Shown here: positions 57,417 through 64,000 of the stretch, one piece after another | Numbering within the stretch: position 1 is the first letter of the stretch | Layout of the letters: each line of letters starts with the position of its first letter | Source: Oenanthe sinensis | Taxonomy: Eukaryota; Streptophyta; Magnoliopsida; Apiales; Apiaceae | DNA: 64,000 bases | Direction of reading: 5' to 3' | Assembly (NCBI GenBank): GCA_028671895.1 | Contig: CM053794.1 | Location: forward strand, 38,022,501 to 38,086,500 | Made by a program: the position numbers and the translations under genes | The notes under the pieces: model-generated | Databases searched by the model: none | Seen by the model: only the letters and a program-made list of their open reading frames with translations | Told to the model about the DNA's origin: nothing

Positions 57417-59628
57417 ATGGCTTCCACAAGACCCATTGTTCAACAAAATCGAGGTATGTCACTTGCTTTTTCTTTCAGTATCTTCATTTCTTTGAATATG
57501 TTCCATGTTACAAATTAATCTATATAACTACATGGGTGTGGGTTTTGTTTGTCGATTGTTCAACAAAATCGAGGTCTTTGTGTTTGTGATGTCGTTTCTT
57601 GGTTTTGTTTCTTTGTTCTGCAAATCATTTGAGGTTTCAAGATTTTTTAACCCTCTGATTGTTTGAATTAAATAAATTGAATTGTTTGATTTACAGAGGC
57701 AGCGGCTGTTGGAGGAGGAGGGGCCAAGCAGAAGAAGATGGCGGGTGAGGGGAGAAATCGCCGTGCCCTTGGTGATATCGGTAACCTCGTTACTGCTCGA
57801 GGAGGTATTGATGCTGTCAAGCCACTTCCGCAAGTTTCTCGCCCTATCACAAGGTCTCCCCCTTTCTTTCTCCTCTCTCTTTATCGATATACATTACATA
57901 CGTCATACAATGATCAATACATGTGTGTGCCATGCTTCTTGGATTATTATACGGTCTTGGATTGTCTTTTTTTATTTTGGTTTTTATTTATTGTGATAGA
58001 AGTTTCTGTGCTCAATTGCTGGCCAATGCACAAGCTGCAGCAGCAGAAAACAATAAGGTGTGAATCCTCCCCATATGTTCCCTTACATGTGTGTGTGTGT
58101 GTGTGTGTTTTGTTTTGTTCTTCAAATTGTTCGTTTCTTGATTGTTGTTGTGTTTGATTTGCAGAAACAAATGGCTATTCCAGGGGATGCAGTTTTGGCA
58201 GGACAGGTGGGAAAAGAGGCTGCATTACCATTGCCTCCTAAGGCAGTCCAACAGAAGAAAGTTACAGCGAAGCCCAAGCCTGAAGCTGTCATTGTGGTTA
58301 GTTCTTCTGAAACTGAACAGGTTAAGAAAGAGAGGCCTAACAGGAAAAAGGCCATTGAAGCTTCGTCGTCAATGAAGAAAGGCCAAACCCTTACATCAAC
58401 TCTTACTGCTCGAAGCAAAGTATGTGGCTTTATATTTGTTCATATTCGTATAGTTGTTCACTGTTCTTAAAATCTCTGCTGTTTCTAATTTATTTCTACA
58501 TTACAGGCTGTATGTGGCTTGAACAACAAACCCAAGGAGCAGATTGTTGATATTGATGCTGCAGATGCTACTAATGAACTGGCAGTGGTTGAATATATTG
58601 AGGATATGTACAAGTTCTACAAGGAAGCTGAGGTACATTGTTTTTAGTTCTTGTTCTCATTGTTTGTGCAATTCTAATCCTAATGTATTGTTTATCTGTA
58701 TTGCTGTAGAGTGAGAGCCAGGTATCTAATTACATGAACTCCCAGCCAGAGATAAATCAGAAAATGAGGGCTATACTAGTGGACTGGCTGGTTGAAGTTC
58801 ACAACAAATTTGAGCTAAGTCCAGAGACTCTCTACCTCACAGTCAACATAGTTGATCGATATCTGGCCACAAAGATAGCGGCGAGGAGGGAACTGCAGTT
58901 AGTGGGGATCAGTGCCATGCTTCTGGCCTCCAAATATGAAGAAATTTGGGCACCTGAAGTGAATGACTTTGTGTGCATCTCAGACAGGGCTTATTCTCAT
59001 CAGCAAGTGTTGGTTATGGAGAAAAAAGTGCTTGGTGGGCTGGAGTGGAACTTGACTGTTCCGACGCCTTATGTTTTCCTTGTTCGATTCATCAAAGCGT
59101 CTCTTCCTAATGAGCCTGATGTGAGTGAATTTACTGATATTATGTGTTTTACTGTCACAGAGAAAAAAGAATTCTGTTTATAAACTTTTGGTGAAACTGT
59201 TAAACAGGTGGACAACATGACATTTTTTCTGGCTGAGTTGGGTATGATGAATTATGCAACTGTGATGTACTGCCCATCAATGGTTGCCGCCTCAGCTGTC
59301 TACGGGGCACGCTGCACCCTAAACAAGACTCCACTCTGGAATGACACCCTCAAGTTGCACACCGGTTTTTCAGAGGCTCAGCTAATGTAAATTTCAAATC
59401 CATATCCTTCTTCCTTTTTTCCATATACTCTGCTGTTGTGTCTTGGAATGAACATTTTATTATTTTGGTAACAGGGATTGTGCAAAAGTACTTGTTGGTT
59501 TCCACTCAGCAGCTACTGAGAATAAGCTTCGAGTAATTTACAGGAAATACTCTAATCCTGAAAGAGGCGCTGTTGCTCTTCTTCCCCCGGCCAAGTCTCT
59601 CTTGCCTGCAGCAGCAAACATTCAATAA
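57417..59628 (+). CDS. CYCB1: Mitotic cyclin B1
   Basis: B1 cyclins activate CDKs for entry into mitosis. Exons are 57417-57453, 57697-57853, 58000-58057, 58165-58419, 58507-58632, 58710-59120, 59208-59386 and 59475-59628, giving 458 aa with consistent phases (Arabidopsis CYCB1;1 has 428). A destruction box is visible near the N-terminus (RRALGDIGN), marking it for APC/C-driven breakdown. Lys-rich stretches in residues 90-165 (VKKERPNRKKA) may direct nuclear import. The cyclin box begins at about residue 195, with the hallmark MRAILVDWLVEVHNKFELSP followed by SAMLLASKYEEIWAPEV. The C-terminal cyclin fold runs from about 320 (FFLAELGMMNYATVMYCPSM). MSA sites upstream fit G2/M transcription. 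The subgroup (B1;1 to B1;5) cannot be fixed. Confidence 0.95.
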
Positions 59629-60424
59629 GGAAATGTGTGATTCAGTTTCTCTCTGGAATTCTTTAAATATTTTATCATCAATAATAATTGATGAGAATTG
59701 TCTGTTGAATGAAATTCATATCCCATGTAATGAAGTTTCTGTTTTATAAATTGATGAGAATTCATTATTAAGTTTTGCAACCAATAGTTTTTTTTTTGTT
59801 AGTTAACCAATAGTTATTTTGGTTGTAACTTTCGATGAAATCGAAAGTTCATCATCCAATATATGTTAGCATTCATGAAAATTAGGATTCCTAGTTACGA
59901 TATCAAGCGAAATTATTTCCTGTTTAGATGATTTCCATGCAAATACTACAAAGTAAGCATGGTTAGATGATAATAATGTAAAAAAGCAATTAGTCGATTG
60001 CTTGTGATATAATTTTTGTTGTTAAAAAAAGGTGAAATTAGTTGGCAAGTCACGTGGCGGCACTTTTTTCTCATGTGACCTGCTGATCTTCAAATGAAAT
60101 GGATTGGAGACGCATTGCATTGTATTTGACAACAAACAGCCTGGGCTACATGCTGCCACATTCCAGATGTACATCTGTCATCTGTCTTGCGATTTCTTGA
60201 ATATATTTAAGTAAATTAAACGAAACAAATCTGGTATATTATTTTTCGGAAGCAATTTAATTGCATATTGAAACTTATCTACGTCTTTTATCGATCTTAA
60301 AATTTGGATATTCTTAAATTGTTGGAATAGTTGTGATCGTGAGCCTATATATAATATATACTCGGCCAAAAAAAGTGTATGCGATTCTGAATTGAGTGAG
60401 ATATACGTAAATTCTTAAACCCGG

Positions 60425-60520
60425 CCTTTCGATTTTTAAAATGTTGATAACCTCACTAGATCACTCAACTGGGGCCTTTCGATTTTTAAAATGTTGACAA
60501 CCTCACTAGATCACTCAACC
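60425..60520. repeat. 50-bp tandem duplication upstream of tubulin gene
   Basis: Two copies of cctttcgatttttaaaatgt followed by tga(t/c)aacctcactagatcac, starting at 60425 and 60475, differ at one or two bases. They lie about 110-200 bases before the TATA box, so could hold duplicated promoter elements. Confidence 0.85.
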
Positions 60521-60630
60521 TCAAACCACATCAGGGCCGTTGATTAGATTCATCGGACGACCAACTAGAATTGGGAGGGAAATATAGACAGCATCCAAGT
60601 CTCGCTCATTTTTCACTCCTCTCTCCCCCA

Positions 60631-60636
60631 TATAAA
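60631..60636 (+). promoter_or_regulatory. TATA box, beta-tubulin gene
   Basis: TATAAA in ccccatataaacatc, followed by a CT-rich leader, is a strong plant TATA context. Confidence 0.6.
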
Positions 60637-61112
60637 CATCTTTACAACCAGTCCCCTCCCCTGTCTTCACACTCTCCACTCTTACACTTCTAAGATTGTG
60701 ATCAAAGTCTCGGGTCAGAAAAATTAAGGTTTCAATCTTATCATTCGCAATCAATCTCTATCTTTTTGCTAATTCATTGTGATATCCATTTCATTCTATT
60801 GCATTATGCATTTATACCAATAGATTAAGGTGATTTATTACGATGTTTAAACGTTAAATTTTTGTCCAATTACACATGTTTTCGAGTGGAACATTGTATA
60901 GCTTATGATGAAAAATGTATGGATCTTCTCTCTTGTGACTAAATTTGATTTGTTACGAAAAAATACATTTGAAGAGGACCTTTAATTGAAGTTGAGTTCA
61001 TATTTGTTTTGCATGATCATGATTCAGTACTCATTAGTTATAAATGGCGTCACGAAAATGCTTTTAGATTTTTAAATTTAATTTCATTTCTATTGTTAAT
61101 GTCAGGAAAAGA

Positions 61113-63106
61113 ATGAGAGAAATCCTTCACGTTCAGGGTGGCCAGTGCGGTAATCAAATTGGATCCAAGTTTTGGGAAGTCGTCTGCGATGAACATGGTA
61201 TTGATCCTACCGGAAAGTATGTTGGAAAATCTGATTTGCAATTGGAACGTGTAAATGTGTATTACAATGAGGCTTCTTGCGGGAGGTATGTGCCTCGTGC
61301 TGTTCTAATGGATCTGGAGCCTGGAACTATGGACAGTGTTAGAACTGGTCCCTATGGCCAGATCTTCCGCCCTGACAACTTTGTGTTTGGCCAATCTGGT
61401 GCTGGAAATAATTGGGCAAAAGGACACTATACTGAGGGTGCTGAGCTAATCGACTCGGTTCTTGATGTGGTGAGGAAGGAAGCTGAGAACTGTGATTGCC
61501 TCCAAGGTACATACAACTTCCATTGTTTCGTAGTTTAAACTTTAGTTAGGTCACTAGCTGAGCACTCTCGATTTCAGTTAACAAAGGATCTCCGAGTGTT
61601 TGAGGAATGTATGTCATACGATTTACCATGCATATATTTGATGTTGCAATATCCTAGAAAGTAGACTTTGTGAAGTTCAATTTGATGAAAATAAAATTAT
61701 GTGGTCATTAATTGGTTACAAAATCCTTCTAACATTTATCTAGGAACATTTTTTTTCCAAATAAATAGGAAAATCAACTTTGTTGTAGGAACTTTGATTT
61801 CAAATGTAGCTCCCCGGTAGGCTGATTTTTTAAGTTGGAAGCTAGCTTGTTTGTAATATACCATTTCATTTTTGCAGGTTTTCAAGTCTGCCACTCTCTT
61901 GGTGGAGGCACAGGTTCTGGGATGGGAACTTTGTTGATCTCGAAGATAAGGGAAGAATATCCTGACAGGATGATGCTCACCTTTTCTGTGTTTCCATCAC
62001 CAAAGGTCTCTGATACAGTTGTTGAGCCTTATAACGCAACTCTTTCAGTCCATCAGCTTGTAGAGAATGCAGATGAATGCATGGTTCTGGATAATGAAGC
62101 TCTGTATGATATCTGCTTCAGAACTCTCAAGCTAACCACACCTAGTTGTGAGTATAAGACTAGATAGTTTCTGTTTCAGCTAAATATTTGATCAAGTGAA
62201 ACAGTCTTTAAGAGGAAATACGATGTTCACTTATCATCTGCTCTTCCACTTCTTTTATACGAGTGTTTATTTTTTAATTGTTGGTGATGGATCTGACATG
62301 TTTTTGTGCCTAATAATGCTAGTTGAACCAATAATTTCTTTTAGTTTATTTTATCACTTTTCATCAATTTATATGCTAGTCGATAAATTATTTCTTCATT
62401 TGCAATCTGATATCATGTTCATGTGACAGTTGGTGATCTAAACCACTTGATATCTGCAACCATGAGTGGTGTCACCTGCTGCCTCCGGTTCCCTGGTCAA
62501 CTGAACTCAGACCTTCGGAAGCTTGCTGTGAACCTGATCCCTTTTCCTCGTCTACATTTCTTCATGGTGGGTTTTGCTCCTCTCACATCCCGTGGTTCTC
62601 AACAATACCGTGCCCTTACTGTACCTGAGCTGACCCAACAAATGTGGGATTCCAAGAATATGATGTGTGCTGCTGACCCACGACATGGTCGCGACCTTAC
62701 CGCCTCAGCCATGTTTAGGGGCAAAATGAGCACAAAAGAAGTAGACGAGCAGATGATTAATGTTCAAAACAAGAATTCCTCTTACTTTGTGGAGTGGATC
62801 CCTAACAATGTGAAGTCAAGTGTGTGTGACATTCCACCAAAGGGGCTTTCTATGGCATCAACCTTCATTGGGAATTCGAACTCTATTCAGGAAATGTTCA
62901 GAAGGGCAAGTGAACAATTTACTGCTATGTTTAGGAGAAAGGCTTTCTTGCATTGGTACACTGGTGAAGGAATGGATGAGATGGAATTCACAGAAGCAGA
63001 AAGTAATATGAATGATCTGGTCTCTGAGTACCAACAGTATCAGGATGCTACTGCTGATGAAGAATATGATTACGAGGAGGAAGAAGGAGGTGCCGAGCAT
63101 GAGTGA
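61113..63106 (+). CDS. TUBB: Beta-tubulin
   Basis: Beta-tubulin pairs with alpha-tubulin to build microtubules. Exons are 61113-61506, 61878-62147 and 62430-63106, giving 446 aa, the usual length, with the two-intron layout of plant beta-tubulin genes. The MREI start is the autoregulation motif for tubulin m[12 protein letters not shown] is the GTP-binding signature; [30 protein letters not shown] and [15 protein letters not shown] are as expected. The acidic tail ends [13 protein letters not shown], likely used in partner binding. Several otherwise invariant residues differ: Tyr310 is Asp ([10 protein letters not shown]), an early IGAKF is IGSKF, and residues 45-60 read [11 protein letters not shown]. 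This suggests a diverged isotype or, for the Asp, one base change (TAC to GAC). A leader intron ends at 61105. Confidence 0.95.
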
Positions 63107-64000
63107 TAATAATTCAATGGATCTGCTATGTGTTACGATGCCTTGGTCTTTTGTATTGCACTAAAAGATGAAACAAGATAATATATCGGAAAGTCCTACT
63201 ATTAAGGTTGAGTTTGGATATTGCGTATTATATCCCACTCACATTCTCCAGACCTATCAAAATTCGAGCGATGGTTAGGGGATATGAGATTTGGGTTGTT
63301 ACATAATCAGTTCGAAGTTGTGTTTCTGTATCGGTTTGGAAGCCTCATTTGTTGTGATTCTGCATGTGTAACAGTAATTAGTACATGTTTTGTCATGCTA
63401 TATATGAGTTTGGGTACTTAATTATGTTGAAGCTGCCTGTTAGATGCATATTCGGTGAACTGGTAAGATTTGTCATGCCTCTAAATGATATTATGTGATT
63501 AAGAGGACTGGTTTTGCAGTTTGTAAGCTGATGGATACTAAAGAAACCTACATGAATATAACGAGGTTCTCTAGCCTTTGCATAATTAAACGTTAAAGGT
63601 TAATCATGTGGTATCTCTCTTCAAGTAAAGCATTACAAGTGTAAAGGGTATAATTATACAGATATTTTAGTGAATAATTCACAAGTGCAGATATAGTACT
63701 GTAAATTGGTAATTTCCAATATCTTCATTTGGATTCCACTCAAAACTGAAGTGGGCTGTCCACCACATAAAAAGCACCTTTTCCTTACCGCAAGTCCAGT
63801 CCAATCGTAGGCTAGGCCCACTTGCCTAAATCTTTATAAAAAAAATGCATATACTGTACTAGTGGTAGGCCGAATCATAGGCCAGCCCTTTTTATTAATT
63901 AATTCCATAAATTTGATTAATTCTGAAACTATAAATCCAATTATACTATATATGTGGCGTAGTTTCATTTGATTAAATCCCTTTTATGTATATTGGTACT
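63107..64000. other. Beta-tubulin 3' flank
   Basis: The 3' UTR of the tubulin gene and AT-rich spacer. A 66-codon ORF at 63221-63421 shows no recognisable protein and is probably chance. Confidence 0.5.

Larger units (their letters stand above)
59629..61112. other. Cyclin 3' flank and beta-tubulin promoter/leader
   Basis: A 50-base tandem duplication lies at 60425-60520 (unit cctttcgatttttaaaatgt...). A TATA box, tataaa at 60631-60636, precedes the likely tubulin leader. The acceptor tgtcag ends at 61105, seven bases before the start codon, so the gene probably has a leader intron, with its donor near 60727. Between them the DNA is AT-rich without other features. Confidence 0.55.

Overview
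This window is nuclear DNA from a flowering plant, very probably a eudicot. The genes are intron-rich with GT-AG introns. They encode plant families: a TRICHOME BIREFRINGENCE-LIKE protein, violaxanthin de-epoxidase, a SCAB actin-binding protein, a MYBC1-type GARP factor and a B1 cyclin. Introns and spacers are AT-rich and full of small transposons. The species cannot be fixed from the sequence alone. All exon maps below were built by reading splice sites and reading frame by eye; none was run through a gene finder.

Layout. 213-504 Stowaway-like MITE. 950-1845 intronless, broken copy of a CTP:phosphocholine cytidylyltransferase gene. 2797-6314 CDT1 replication-licensing gene, 7 exons, with three single-base frameshifts. 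6909-7358 unknown 149-aa ORF. 8299-10933 AHA1-type HSP90 co-chaperone, 3 exons, one frameshift and a hAT MITE in intron 1. 12543-14942 TBL-type wall acetyltransferase, 5 exons. 14943-19433 transposon-rich spacer (Tourist-like MITE, Helitron, SINE). 19434-22160 R3H/SUZ-domain protein, 4 exons. 24752-25618 (minus) MYBC1-like GARP factor, single exon. 27021-31740 violaxanthin de-epoxidase, 5 exons, with two small elements in its last intron. 31741-38257 spacer with a complete-looking Helitron carrying a SINE. 38258-56582 SCAB-type actin-binding protein, 12 exons. 57417-59628 mitotic cyclin B1, 8 exons. 61113-63106 beta-tubulin, 3 exons.

The most striking structure is a 13,050-bp LTR retrotransposon (41120-54169) inside intron 6 of the SCAB gene. 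It has a 5-bp target duplication and two nearly identical LTRs. Gag-protease and pol lie in one continuous frame broken by a single TAG, and pol has two RNase H domains, which points to the Tat lineage of Ty3/gypsy. On the opposite strand, between pol and the 3' LTR, it carries a gene readable as three spliced exons (794 aa) with its own TATA box. The host SCAB frame is intact on both sides of the insertion.

The host genes are not an operon or pathway cluster. CDT1, cyclin B1, beta-tubulin and SCAB all relate to cell cycle or cytoskeleton, but that is probably chance. The upstream region of the cyclin gene holds a perfect mitosis-specific activator (MSA) site, consistent with G2/M expression.
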